Part shown: in pieces, positions 54,117 through 64,000 of the stretch
How the letters are laid out: each line of letters opens with the position of its first letter
How positions within the stretch are numbered: position 1 is the first letter of the stretch
Notes under the pieces: model-generated
The model's input: the letters and a program-made list of their open reading frames with translations, nothing else
The model's database searches: none
Told to the model about the DNA's origin: nothing
Program-made: the position numbers and the translations under genes
Assembly: GCA_050084515.1 (NCBI GenBank)
Contig: CM114271.1
Coordinates: forward strand, 18,724,001 to 18,788,000
Length of the DNA stretch: 64,000 bases
DNA from: Blasia pusilla
Lineage: Eukaryota > Marchantiophyta > Marchantiopsida > Blasiales
Direction: 5' to 3'

Positions 54117-56831
54117 TCATCTGGGGCCGGAGAGTTCGTCAGATTCGACTAAGGTGGTTACGGTGATGCCTTGATCGGACAGCGCCCGTCCGAGCTTTTC
54201 GGGATCGACCGTAAAGCTTTGTCTGCGAGGCAGCTTGAAGGACGATAAGTCGGCGAGTTCCGCCTGAGGGATGGGAGGTACGGGAGTGAGGCCTTCCAGC
54301 ATTTGGACCACCTCTTTCATGGACGGGCGACGACGGAAGTCGCGGTGGACGCACCAGTAGATTATCTGAATGACTCTTTGGAGCTGCAGTTCGGGCACTA
54401 GATCGCCCATTCTCTGGTCCACCGCGTCCCTGAGTCTACCGTCTCGGGCCATGTTCATGGCCCACGAGGGGAAGTACTCGCTGTCGAATTCCATGAAGAG
54501 GTCTAGACTTTTGCGGCCCGTCAGGATTTCGATGAGGACGATTCCGTAGCTGTAGATGTCGATCTTCTCCGACACCTGCGAGCGCAGTAGCAGCTCGGGG
54601 GCCAAGTAGCCGGGAGTGCCGCGCATGTTCGTGAACACTCCACTGTTCTCGTGATCCAACAGCTTCGAGAGGCCGAAGTCGGACACCTTGGGGAAGAAAT
54701 CCGCGTCGAGGAGGATGTTCTGCGGTTTTATGTCCATGTGCACGATACGAGAGCTGCATTCTTCGTGGAGATATGCGAGCCCGCGCGCCGTTCCCATGGA
54801 GATTTTGAACCTCGTGTTCCAACTGAGCACGAACGCGTCCGACTTCAATTCCTGCACGCTTTCTTTCGGGGCGAAGAGCCACTTATCCAGAGACCCGTTA
54901 GGCATGTATTCGTATACCAGGAGACGGTGGCCATGCTCCGCGCAGAAACCCCGCAGCCGCACCAGATTGATGTGATGAATGCTTCCGATAGTCGCCACCT
55001 CTGCCCGGAACTCCTTCTGTCCTTGCCTCGCCCCTTCCAAGCGCTTCACCGCCACCTTCATTCCATCCGCGAACACTCCCTCATACACCGTGCCGAATCC
55101 CCCGATTCCCAGCTTCGTCCGGAAGCCCCCCGTCGCCACCTGCAGATCTTTGAAACTGTACCTCGGGGGCAACCCGGGAAGAGAATCCAGAAACTCTTCC
55201 ACCCCATCCGAGGGAAACCTCCCCGACCGCCTGCCGCCCTGATTTCGCAGGCCCAATCGTCTGCGGAAAGTCCAGAGGAGAAACAGAAGGAGGACCCCTG
55301 CGCCCCCGAGGCCCGCGCTCAACCCGATCGCGAGCACATTCCCCGTCGCGTTACCCCGCACGTATGGAGGCGACCCTGGACTCCCGGGCTCCGACTGAAA
55401 ACCTCTCTTGGAACCCACGTCCAGGGCTGCGGAGAGCTTGAGCTGGGCCGAGAGGCCGGGGCGAGGGACTCTCTGGAGACTGCGAACGCTTCCTGCCAGG
55501 TAGCACGCCCCCGTGTCGTTGTGGAAGAACGACGCGCCGCACGAGCAGGTGGCGGCACAACGCTGCCTGCATTCATCGGCAGAGGAGTTCACGGAGTCGG
55601 GAGAGACGTAGCGGTTGGCGAAGTAGTCCACGCTGCTCAAGCCCACGAAGCCGTCGCGCTGGGCGATCGCAGGAGCGCCGGAGCAAGGAAGATCCGCGTT
55701 CGGCCGCTCGAGCAAAGTGCCCGCGGGCGTGCAGCCGAGAGCGGGGACGCCGGCGTCCACGGGCTCGAACGCCGTGCCGTCGGAGAAACTGGGGCACGAG
55801 CAGTGCGCGTCGGAGCAGATCCCGTAGCTCCCACAAGCGTCCGGGAGGTCGCAGGTGGACGTGATCACGCTGGCCGCCACTCGCCAAGCTCTTTCATTGA
55901 CGGCGTACACGTACAGCTCCAGGTTTCCGTCTCCATTGAGCCTCACGAATTGGTGGGGATTGAATCCGTTGCCATCCGCCGGTGTCAGCTCCACTTTGAA
56001 TCCATTGTAAAGCTTCGATCCGGAGCCTCCGCACACCGCCGTGTTCACCGCGGCCGGAGGAGCAGTCACCGAGACGTCGAACGACAGGACGAGTCCTTGC
56101 TTGTAATCCAGAACCAGCGTGGCCGGGTGATTGCACACGGCGAGCACCCCCTCCAGATCGTCCTCCATGCTAAGAGACGATATCCAGTATGGAGTTCTCT
56201 GCTGCGCGTTGCTCAGCGCGTACAGGGCCAGGCCCGCAGGTTCCACGACGAGCTTGGAGTTTCGGGAAGTGAGCGTTCCCCCGATCGAGAGCCGTTGGTT
56301 GAGGAGAAGCGTGTCGGTCGGATGATCGAAGCTCTCCCATTCGGCAGCACCTTGGGCACCCAAGAGCTTGAAATTTCCCGAGGCCTCCAATTCCAAGCCT
56401 CCGAATTTCAATCCCGCGGTAACGTTCGTCGACCAGACCTCCAGCCCGTCGGCATCCCAGAGCGCGAGGTTCCCATCCTGCTTCACCCCCACCTTAGCGT
56501 CGTGCTTCACGGGTGTGTCAGGGTTCGCGCACCACACCACATTCCACAGCGTGGCTTCGCTGTAAGGCATCGTGACGACTCCCAGAAGGAAGAAATCATC
56601 GGGACTCGAGCTTGGATGCGTGCTGTTGATGTCGTAGAAAACTAACGCAAAGCTGTTGTGCTCGTTCTCCATGAACAAGATGCGGAGAGTGTCTCCGGAC
56701 TTGCTCGTTGTGTCCAGACTTCCGTTGTTCACCACGCTCCAGCTGCTGTCGAGCGGGTACACCGTCGCCAATGCGCTTCTCGTGAAAAACGCCAGAGCCA
56801 GTAGCACATATTTACTTGCAGCGGATCTCAT
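54117..56831 (-). CDS. G-type lectin S-receptor-like serine/threonine kinase, intronless
   Basis: 904 residues, intact, single exon. Signal peptide about 1-22 (VLLALAFFTRSALA). Bulb-type lectin region about 25-190 (GVKQDGNLALWDADG). Cys-rich EGF/S-locus-like segment about 322-350 (CDLPDACGSYGICSDAHCSC). PAN-like Cys segment about 415-446 (ECRQRCAATCSCGASF). Transmembrane helix about 500-522 followed by RRR. Kinase about 567-850: GIGGFGTVYEG loop, VAVKRL Lys near 596, HMDIKPQNILLD near 697, SDFGLSKLLD near 717, GTPGYLAPELL. The HRD Arg is Met, so it is a non-RD kinase. It would sit in the plasma membrane and phosphorylate substrates after sensing an extracellular cue; the ligand is unknown. 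The start at 56831 gives a proper signal peptide. The neighbourhood is free of transposons for several kb upstream. Confidence 0.93.
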   Translation of the reverse strand: MRSAASKYVLLALAFFTRSALATVYPLDSSWSVVNNGSLDTTSKSGDTLRILFMENEHNSFALVFYDINSTHPSSSPDDFFLLGVVTMPYSEATLWNVVWCANPDTPVKHDAKVGVKQDGNLALWDADGLEVWSTNVTAGLKFGGLELEASGNFKLLGAQGAAEWESFDHPTDTLLLNQRLSIGGTLTSRNSKLVVEPAGLALYALSNAQQRTPYWISSLSMEDDLEGVLAVCNHPATLVLDYKQGLVLSFDVSVTAPPAAVNTAVCGGSGSKLYNGFKVELTPADGNGFNPHQFVRLNGDGNLELYVYAVNERAWRVAASVITSTCDLPDACGSYGICSDAHCSCPSFSDGTAFEPVDAGVPALGCTPAGTLLERPNADLPCSGAPAIAQRDGFVGLSSVDYFANRYVSPDSVNSSADECRQRCAATCSCGASFFHNDTGACYLAGSVRSLQRVPRPGLSAQLKLSAALDVGSKRGFQSEPGSPGSPPYVRGNATGNVLAIGLSAGLGGAGVLLLFLLWTFRRRLGLRNQGGRRSGRFPSDGVEEFLDSLPGLPPRYSFKDLQVATGGFRTKLGIGGFGTVYEGVFADGMKVAVKRLEGARQGQKEFRAEVATIGSIHHINLVRLRGFCAEHGHRLLVYEYMPNGSLDKWLFAPKESVQELKSDAFVLSWNTRFKISMGTARGLAYLHEECSSRIVHMDIKPQNILLDADFFPKVSDFGLSKLLDHENSGVFTNMRGTPGYLAPELLLRSQVSEKIDIYSYGIVLIEILTGRKSLDLFMEFDSEYFPSWAMNMARDGRLRDAVDQRMGDLVPELQLQRVIQIIYWCVHRDFRRRPSMKEVVQMLEGLTPVPPIPQAELADLSSFKLPRRQSFTVDPEKLGRALSDQGITVTTLVESDELSGPR

Positions 56832-59800
56832 GGTTCAGGATCCAACCTGATCAACTCCTGCAATGTTTTGAAGACGAGTTTCAATAATACACCGGTAGCT
56901 CATTCGAACTGCATTCGAACTGTTGGACTCACCAGCCATCGGTGCAATGATGAAACCCGAACTATGTACCGCTCAATTTACAGTAATATTATCGATAGAT
57001 AAATCTCAATCAGAATACACGATCTAGTTCAGGCGACCGCGAATACATTCCATCCTTCCGCGGGCCATTCATCAGACTCCCCGCATGAGGATAGAAACAG
57101 CGCTGATAACTCACCTAGATTCTTCTTCTTGACAAACAATTGCAACGTCGCCTACTACTTGAGAACAAGCCTCTATCTGCCAGTGCTACATTACTTTGCG
57201 TCCGAGTCGACTGTGGAACCACTGACGAGAGAAGCAGACCAATACGATCCATTGACTTTAAAATGTTGTTGGCAGAGACAACTCCAATACATAGAGAACT
57301 ATCGACGTTCGTGAAGTATATTTGAAGGTGCCCTCACAGAGCAGAAGTGCGAGAGTTGTTTTCGGAATACGTACCACCTCGAGCGAAAGCGGTTTAGAGA
57401 GGACTCTCATTTGCAAAAGTAGACACTCGCGCGAAGCGAAGCATATTCATCAGCGCTAGCATTTTATGAAACATGAATTCATCCTGGGACTTGGATCCTT
57501 GTTGTGAGATGAACACATCGTCTCCAAACTGGTGGATCGAACTTGCAGTTCAGCTTCCTGCGAGTCATATCTCACGAGACGCCTGTAAGAATTGAATCAC
57601 GAACTCCTTTTTCCTTCTCCGACCGCCCTCTTCGCAGAACACCTTGAAGTTCTTCAAAACTTCCTGGATTCTTCTATGTCCCTGGAATGCCCGGGATCGA
57701 AAAGCCTTTGCGGGCCTACATGCGAGGAGTCATTCTCCAGTAGTGAGATCGGAACGACAGCGTGAATGAATTCCTGCGAAATCCGACCGAACACTACCGC
57801 AAGACTCTTAGCGGGCCGCAGGTAGTTCGGGCGATCCGGTCTACGGAAACGAACATTGACAGATCGATCAAATAGTCACCGACACGTCTCGGAGGCAACT
57901 CTGTCACTCTGCTCATCTACATGTCAAGGGTTTTTGTGCTTCCAGCGCACGGCAGTTCACGCTCTCCCTTTCCAAGTGCCTCTCCCTCCAACCACAATTC
58001 CACCAGGGCCATTGTTCATTCCGTGTTGTGTGTAGTGGTATCCAATTCGATCGCCGCCCGGACCGGACCGGACCGGACCGACCGCCCAGTCCCTAATGGC
58101 CAGACCTCCAAACTGTACTCCTAATTGAAGAACAGTAACAACCGAGGCAGATCTTTACCGTTGCATCTTTCCCTCTGTTCTGTTCACGAACCAACCGCCT
58201 GCGCTTCAATCTTCGATCCGCAGTAATTGCTGCGAAATGAGCTACAGGGCCAGAATCTCTGGCTCGCCTAATGCCCAGATTCGGCCGAGCCAGTGCTCAT
58301 GACCCCACTCCGAATCTCTCCCTGGACGCGAATGAAACCAGCGCACGGCGTTCACGGACCTAATGTCTCGGATTTGTTCTCCTGCGCAATGCGTTGTCCA
58401 GATCAAGGCTATCATGTTCTCGGTACACATCCCCTACACTGCTGACATTTTCAACGACTCGAGTCATACGTTCCAAGCTGACATTCCCCAGGTTAAGATA
58501 TGCATCTGCTTGAAGCAGACTACTGGGTTCCTATTCCGCTCCAGATCTCGGCCCCGATTCGGAGTAACGCAAATCCTGGCGACGACGGATTCCATGTCCA
58601 TCGCACGCTTGCGAAGCACACGACCGACTGACTGCGCGCGGGGCTCGATTCTTCGAGAGCATTGCAGGAGGGATTCGCCGAGGCTTCAGCCGCTTCACTC
58701 GCAGTCATTATGAGCGTCTGTACTCTCAGAAGAGCATAAAGACTGTCGACTCGTGGGGTTGGAAGAAGCTCTAACGCTAACTCGTCGCAGTTGGAGAAAG
58801 ACTTGCAGTGTGGTACTCGAGCATAGGTCCGCTGCATTCAACTTGGACTGACCTGGACTCTGCACTGGACATGACTGAAAAATCGTCCTGTGCACGGGAT
58901 AGAAGTGAAGAGGATGGAAGCGACCCGAAATAAATTTGGTGTAGTATCGGTGGTCGTCAAAGGATGGGGATTGTGGATGAGACATCGATACCACGGGTTC
59001 TTGAATTATCAACTTTATGCACTTGACGCATTGGGTTTTGGATAACGTGCGAATAGGACAGCTTTAAAACGCTCATGCATTCCAAATGCACTCTAGATAC
59101 GAGTATTTCGATGATTCGATCCTCTTACGCCCTTAGCATTTTCCTCTTCGAACTCTCCAAAAGTGAAGTGACGTGAATACATACATCTTTCCTCCTACTC
59201 AAAGCGAAGCCTTATGAGTGCTAACACAATGGCCATCATGTTCATGATCACACTTAGGGTTGGGCTCAGGTCACATTAGGGCTAAGGACGACTATTCTCA
59301 TTGAAATCTTGGCGCGAATTTAGCATTCCATCAATGCTAATTAATCAAACTGATCCAACTGCACCCAAAGTTGTGCAGTAATGGCGTGATCAACGAAAAG
59401 TTGTGTAGGTGTTGGGGTCGATGAAAAATCCATAGCCGAGTGGGAGGCCCATTATTATGTGACGCATTTTCCTTTTAGTAACAACACTAAGACTCCAAGA
59501 CCGTGCACGAGTGGTTGTTTTAGCCCACCTTGACGAAACACATGTCAACACACAGCAATTTCACTAAAGGTTACCCACTCTAGTGTGATAAAACGTGACT
59601 TTTCTTGTCCACTTTTTATGGTTTGAGTTTCTATGTCCATTATCTCTTACCCCCTTTCTTCTTCTTTTTCCCCCAAATTCTCATTATCCGAGAATCAATT
59701 TTCCTCCATTCACACATAACACAGCCTCTTAGAGAATTTATTTATTTATTTATTTAAAATTGACAGGAGCAAGTCACGGAAGGAAAGAAATATATTGTGG

Positions 59801-60369
59801 AGGGAAGTATGAGAAAGTGCTCAAATGAATACGACTAAATCACGGTAAAAAATAAACATATTATTTGCTGTTGCAAATTATGAGAGCGCAGAAATTGACA
59901 CGAGTAAATCGCGGACCAAACAAATATATGCGCTCAGTAAGTGAGTAAGTCGCAGCGAACGAGGACGGTGGAAGTGCTCCGGAAGTGGTCGAACGACGAG
60001 TACACGTAGGCCTTCCCGCAGAGTCGCCACCACCCCTCTCCATACATCCCCGCCGCCACGCGCCCTCATGCTGTAGAATGGAACGCGAAGACTCCGCCGT
60101 GTCTTCTCTGGCATGGAACTCGAACCTTCGCAAGATCACGAAAAGAAACTGGAAATGAGAGTATATGGAGGGCCGGTAAAAATAAATAAATAAACAAGCG
60201 CCCGATTCGTCGTGTAAAAAATAGGGTACCACAAGTGTTACTATTTTGGGTGTAACCATTTGGAATAATACATTGACAAGTGTTACTATTTTGGGTAATC
60301 ACATAGATGAGATCACTAGCCAAAGACGGATGAGGAAGAAAGAAATAGAACTCATCGGGCATCACAAAA
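56832..60369. other. No gene recognised; kinase upstream region and intergenic DNA
   Basis: Only short ORFs. On the minus strand 57560-57760 reads about 54 open codons with a charged stretch (VLKNFKVFCEEGGRRRKKEF), possibly a relic but unrecognised. 58046-58084 has a CGGAC-type microsatellite. The first few hundred bp presumably contain the kinase promoter; no element can be named safely. Confidence 0.35.
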
Positions 60370-60462
60370 GAACAAAGATGCACTTCGATAAAAACGGATG
60401 ATGGGAGGGGACTCAAAAGTCAAAATAGAACTCATCGACCAGAAAAGGAAGAAGGGGGCATC
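60370..60462 (-). repeat. Non-LTR retrotransposon 3' tail-like repeat, copy R3
   Basis: The reverse complement matches the end of R1: GCCCCCTTCTTCCTTTTCTG, GACTTTTGAGTCCCC, then CGTTTTTATCGAAGTGCATC. The second hairpin has decayed. Confidence 0.5.
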
Positions 60463-61097
60463 ACAAAATGGGAGTTTTACCTACCCTAAAATGGAAGTTG
60501 CGACGACGTAAGGACAAATGGTGCGACTCCCGTCGAAGCATTGGATGCGGTTGGCGGCCGCGGATTCAAGGGTCATCTCGAACTGCAAGACTGTTTTCGA
60601 TCGTCATGATGAACGATCCGGTATTCTTAGGACCCGGTTCCATGCGACCGAGGTAGGACCCGATTCCCCTGTTCCGGATCTTGGTTGATCTGACGGATGA
60701 AATTCATGGGACTCCAACAGAATGCACACCCTTAGGGCCGGGTCCCATGGCCCGGCGCTGGTCCTTGTTAAAGCAGATCTCCATCGGACGGTCCAGAAGC
60801 TTTTATCTTGGCCCGAGTCGGTGATTTGTAAAGAGAGTTGTTGGTTTTATCTGGCAGTCCTTGGTTTTCTTGCGCCCAAAAAATTGGGCGCAAGAAATGA
60901 TTTGCGTCCTTTCGACCTCCATAACCAGTTGGAATCGGTAGAATTTTGAAAGAACCCGTTGGAATCGGTAGAATTTTGAAAAAACTGGTCCTTCTGGTTC
61001 CAGTTTTAGCCATTTTTTTCGCTTTCTTTTTGTCTGCAGGGTGACGAATAGTTTCTTGTAGCAGGAAGAATTTCTCTTCACAATCTTTCTCCAAACT
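60463..61097. other. No gene recognised; contains a perfect 14-bp inverted repeat
   Basis: Inverted repeat 60866-60879 with 60884-60897 (TTTCTTGCGCCCAA and its complement, 4-nt loop). A 31-bp direct duplication follows at about 60930-60985. No coding signal. Confidence 0.5.
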
Positions 61098-62096
61098 TTA
61101 TCGAACCTTGCATTTGCATCTGCGACAGCTGCGTCCTGATGAATGTGAAGCCCCTGTTCCTCCCAGTTCTTCCTCTGATCCGAGAAATGAATCCAGTTCC
61201 ATGGACGGGGGAGGATTCAACTTGACGATTCTTTTCGTTTTAAAAGACGGTCGTTCCGCTCTGAAGTGGATCGACGACGGAGGCGGAAGGTTCTCGCCAA
61301 TTTTCGGTATGAACTTTATTACCGGGTCGAGAGCAATGAGTCGTTTCTTATGAACAGAAAGCCATCCTCGTACAATGTCCCACCTCGGTCTGCGGTCGGA
61401 GGTGTCTTGAACCTCGAGCTGATTGTTCTGGTGATCCTCTTGACTTTGAGGATCATTACTTGCAACTCTTTTCAATTGTTTGAATGATTTGGACGAGGAC
61501 TTCCTCTCACCGCAGTCATGTTTCTCCTCCGACATTCACATCTCGTCTTTGTCACTACAGCACTCTTCAAACGCTAGAGTTTTGCGGCGATGAATTTCTG
61601 CACCGCAATTTCCAGAATACAGCAGCCCTTGAATCTCGCACTGACGTTTCTGCTGATCGTCTTGTCTGTGAGCGTCAGTAACTGAAAGTTCTTCCACCTC
61701 CTCTTGATTCATCGACGTAGATTTTCTGTCGCTATCCTGGTATTTCTTTTGTGTAATCCCTGGTGGCCTTCTCCTTGACAAGAGGCCAATGGCGTACTCG
61801 CCGTTACCAGAAAATTCATGAATCGCGAGATCCTGAGCATGGGTCAGAGTCTTATCCTCATCCACCTCCTCTAATTGGAGCCTACACTGTGGAGTATGGG
61901 AATCAGACGCGCCGTTCAAGCCACACGGACTTGCGCATGACGCAAGCGGAGCTGAAAAACTGGCCTCCGCATGGTCAGAACGTTGAGGAGAAAGCAGAAC
62001 TGTTGCGTTCGACTTCTCAGACTTGTTTGCAGAGGGACCTGAGTTGCAAGTAGTATCATCCGGAATTTGACGTCTGTGTAATGACTCCGAAAACAT
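61098..62096 (-). pseudogene. Hypothetical protein, two ORFs in one frame separated by a single stop
   Basis: 186 codons (62096-61536) end in TGA and are followed directly, in the same frame, by ATG and 145 codons (61535-61098). The product would be polar, Ser/Glu/Lys-rich and probably disordered, ending in a Cys/Arg-rich tail (GRSCRRCKCKVR). I do not recognise it. It could be exonic remains of a gene on this strand together with the TPR exon upstream at 62577. The long open stretch and the single stop are the only support. Confidence 0.3.
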
Positions 62097-62359
62097 TCAG
62101 ATGATCGCTTCTGCTTGGCACTGGCCGCAGTGACGTTTCCCAATTCCACGTGTGATCTACCTATCTGCTGATCTCGTTCCAATGTTCCGTCTTTCTTCTC
62201 TGGAGTAGTGGAATATTCAGGGAGCTTTGGGCTCTCCTGACGGACTCCTTCGATACCTGTCACTCATACCACATTCTCCTGTGAATGGTAGAGATCAATT
62301 TGCTGTGGAGCCGAAACTAAAATTTTACGAATTGCGTCGTCTCCCAGGCAGGTGAGTAC

Positions 62360-62577
62360 TTGCGAATCAAATTCTGATTGCAGGCTCGTGAATAAACGTG
62401 ACCTTCTGCAACAGCTCCCACAAAGTACTCTTGCGCTTCACTATACTGTTTCCTACAGAGTGTCACACAACCAACCTGATGAAGAGCCAATGCTTTCTGT
62501 CTGGGAGACGACGCACAATCCACCGCTCGTTCAACAAGAGCGGTTCTGACTTCATATCCTCCTCCATGGCAACTTGA
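62360..62577 (-). pseudogene. ETO1-like TPR exon (orphan fragment)
   Basis: After an acceptor-like pyrimidine run ending CCTTAG, the frame reads ALALHQVGCVTLCRKQYSEA and then YFVGAVAEGHVYSRA. This resembles a TPR segment of ETO1/EOL proteins, the BTB-TPR adaptors that target ACC synthase for degradation. The reading ends near a possible donor (GCAA|GTACTC). No BTB domain or other TPR exons are seen nearby, so it is likely a captured or leftover exon. The identification is from memory of the family pattern and is moderate at best. Confidence 0.4.
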
Positions 62578-62980
62578 CTAAGGAGAGAGTATAATGCGAA
62601 TGAAGTGTGTGGGAAAAGCTTCAGGCATGTGAGCGTGTGGGAAAAGATGGGGAATAGTAGCCAAACCCTGGTCAGACAAAATTAACAAGGTAGGATAGAC
62701 TGCACCCACAATCAGGTAATTCTTATGTGTTAGGTGACAAAGAATGTCCATATGTAAGGCCTCAAGTCCCTTTGAAAAAAATGGGACTAACATACTCTAA
62801 ATGTAGGAAATCATGTAGAGTAAGTCTAGTCTAAAGGTTAAGAGAATACGAGCTGCATAAGAGTAACAATAAAATTTTCATTACTCTTTTTCTTGGAAAG
62901 TCATATTATTTTTTCAATCCATTTTTTAAAAAATAAAAGTTTCACTATTCTTTTTCTTGCCGTTGCAGGAAGGAAGTCAT
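62578..62980. other. No gene recognised
   Basis: AT-rich; the right end (TTTTTCTTGCCGTTGCAG at 62968) looks like a splice acceptor for the gene that follows, so it may be intron. Confidence 0.35.
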
Positions 62981-63965
62981 ATGGACGACGATTATATCAT
63001 ACTCGATTCTCAAGTACCAACGCAGAATGCTAAGCTGATTCCATGGACAACTTCCGAGATTCAAATTCTGATTGCAGCAAAACGAGATTAAATGGAGAGA
63101 TTAGAACTCGGTTACACTACTCAATCTACTATGGCCACCTTAAAACAAAAGTGGAAAAAAGTGGCTGACTTTTGTTTGAAGAATGGGATAAAGCAACCTA
63201 TTCGTGATGGCCAGGCGTGCAAAAAGAAATGGAGTGCTCTCATAAAAGAATTCAAACAAGTAAGTTAAGTTGGTGGTATCCAATTTTTACGATGTGATGC
63301 AAAACATGAAGTGTCTTTATTTTACAATTGACACTCATGTAAGTTTTCATTACAGGTTCATGATTGGGAGCGAAAGGCCAAAAGCGGCGAATTGTCTTAC
63401 TTTGACACTCGCATGCTGAGAAAGGACCGGAAAGCACTAGGTTTACCTTCAAACTTTGATGAAGCCTATTACAAGGGTCTAGTAGAATGGCTCCCCAAAA
63501 GACAAGACGTGGACCCGGAGAGCATGGGAGTGTCCACCTTTGATACTTCACTTCTACCTGATCTTAATGCTAACTTCAATCCTCCACCCATGAGTCCGAT
63601 AGCTTCACTCGTGCCACCAGGTATATCAATCTTACCAAAAGAAGAAGGATGTCACCTTGTTCATTTGTTTCTTAGTATCAATACAAGGCTACTACTAACG
63701 TATTGGTTGTTTATATAGAGGTGGAGTCATTTGAGATCCCAACCAACGAACCTTCTCCTCCATCGTCTTCTCCAAGTACATGAATATGAAACAAAGGAAG
63801 TTCTTTTCTTTGTTAATTTCACTTATTATGCACATATGCTATTACTAATTTATTTATTGTTTGTACAGATGTGGAGTCATTTCAGATCCCGTGGATGCGA
63901 AGAGATCCCAACTACTCGCGTGCGCCTTCATCGTGTGCTCATCTTTGAAGGTTCTTATAATTGTC
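62981..63965 (+). pseudogene. Trihelix/MYB-SANT-like DNA-binding protein, multi-exon, with a premature stop; continues or ends near the right edge
   Basis: Exon 1 (ATG 62981 to 63259) has a trihelix-like domain: IPWTTSEIQILIAAKRD, then KQKWKKVADFCLKNG and CKKKWSALIKEFKQ. An in-frame TAA at 63089-63091 interrupts helix 1. Introns follow GT-AG: 63260-63355, 63621-63718 and 63776-63868. Exon 2 continues VHDWERKAKSGELSYF and ALGLPSNFDEAYYKGL. Exons 3 and 4 both begin with a VESF-x-IP phrase. It could be a host trihelix factor or the MYB-like second protein of a PIF/Harbinger transposon. An upstream 5' exon is likely because ATG 62981 follows an acceptor. Confidence 0.55.
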
Positions 63966-64000
63966 TTTAATGATTTTTGTGACTTTTTTGGTCTTATGTG

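Noticed and set aside
54651-56645. 664-codon ORF on the plus strand opposite the receptor kinase
   Set aside because: Exact antisense of a well-supported kinase in GC-rich coding DNA; no domain pattern of its own.
59861-60416. Minus-strand ORFs of 78-132 codons
   Set aside because: Overlapping in three frames, no recognisable motifs and partly inside a repeat tail.
1-64000. CRISPR arrays, rRNA genes, organelle DNA
   Set aside because: No regularly spaced repeats, rRNA-like or plastid/mitochondrial gene sequence was seen; the window is nuclear plant DNA.

Overview
The window looks like a transposon-rich stretch of a land-plant nuclear genome. The anchors are an intron-containing VIP3/SKI8 WD40 gene, a G-type lectin receptor-like kinase, chromodomain Ty3/gypsy elements primed by initiator-tRNA-Met, and a trihelix/MYB-like gene. 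The non-LTR element carries a restriction-like endonuclease rather than the APE type common in seed plants. That, plus the methyltransferase-bearing gypsy element, suggests a non-seed plant (bryophyte, lycophyte or fern grade). I cannot name the species.

Layout. 1-3376: two opposed fragments of one Ty3/gypsy family. 4777-7021: hAT-like transposase pseudogene (copy 1). 7078-8040: simple and inverted repeats. 8961-10985: hAT-like copy 2. 10986-32427: a decayed Ty3/gypsy element ordered gag, protease, cytosine-5 DNA methyltransferase, RT/RNase H, integrase, PHD finger. It is split by two chromoviruses: an opposite-strand one at 15925-23041 and a same-strand one at 25824-31914. 32784-35124: hAT-like copy 3. 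37262-38848: VIP3. 41397-45080: non-LTR retrotransposon. 46826-47824: solo LTR. 48710-52239: hAT-like copy 4, split by a second solo LTR. 54117-56831: receptor-like kinase on the minus strand. 56832-61097: nothing recognised. 61098-62577: minus-strand hypothetical ORFs and an ETO1-like TPR exon. 62981-end: trihelix-like gene.

Two systems stand out. First, the gypsy element carries its own DNA methyltransferase (all main catalytic motifs are visible) between protease and RT, and a C4HC3 PHD finger after integrase. It therefore pairs a DNA-methylation writer with a probable histone reader. Second, every hAT-like copy has, just after the transposase stop, a 53-54 nt tRNA-like fold: acceptor stem, D-like arm with a GG loop, and TTCAANN T-arm. 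The stems show compensatory changes between copies. In copies 1 and 2 it is preceded by a 21-bp hairpin.

Host genes that look functional are VIP3 and the receptor-like kinase. Almost all mobile-element ORFs carry stops, frameshifts or deletions, several with short microhomology at the joins. Coordinates of broken elements are approximate where frames shift. No similarity search was run.
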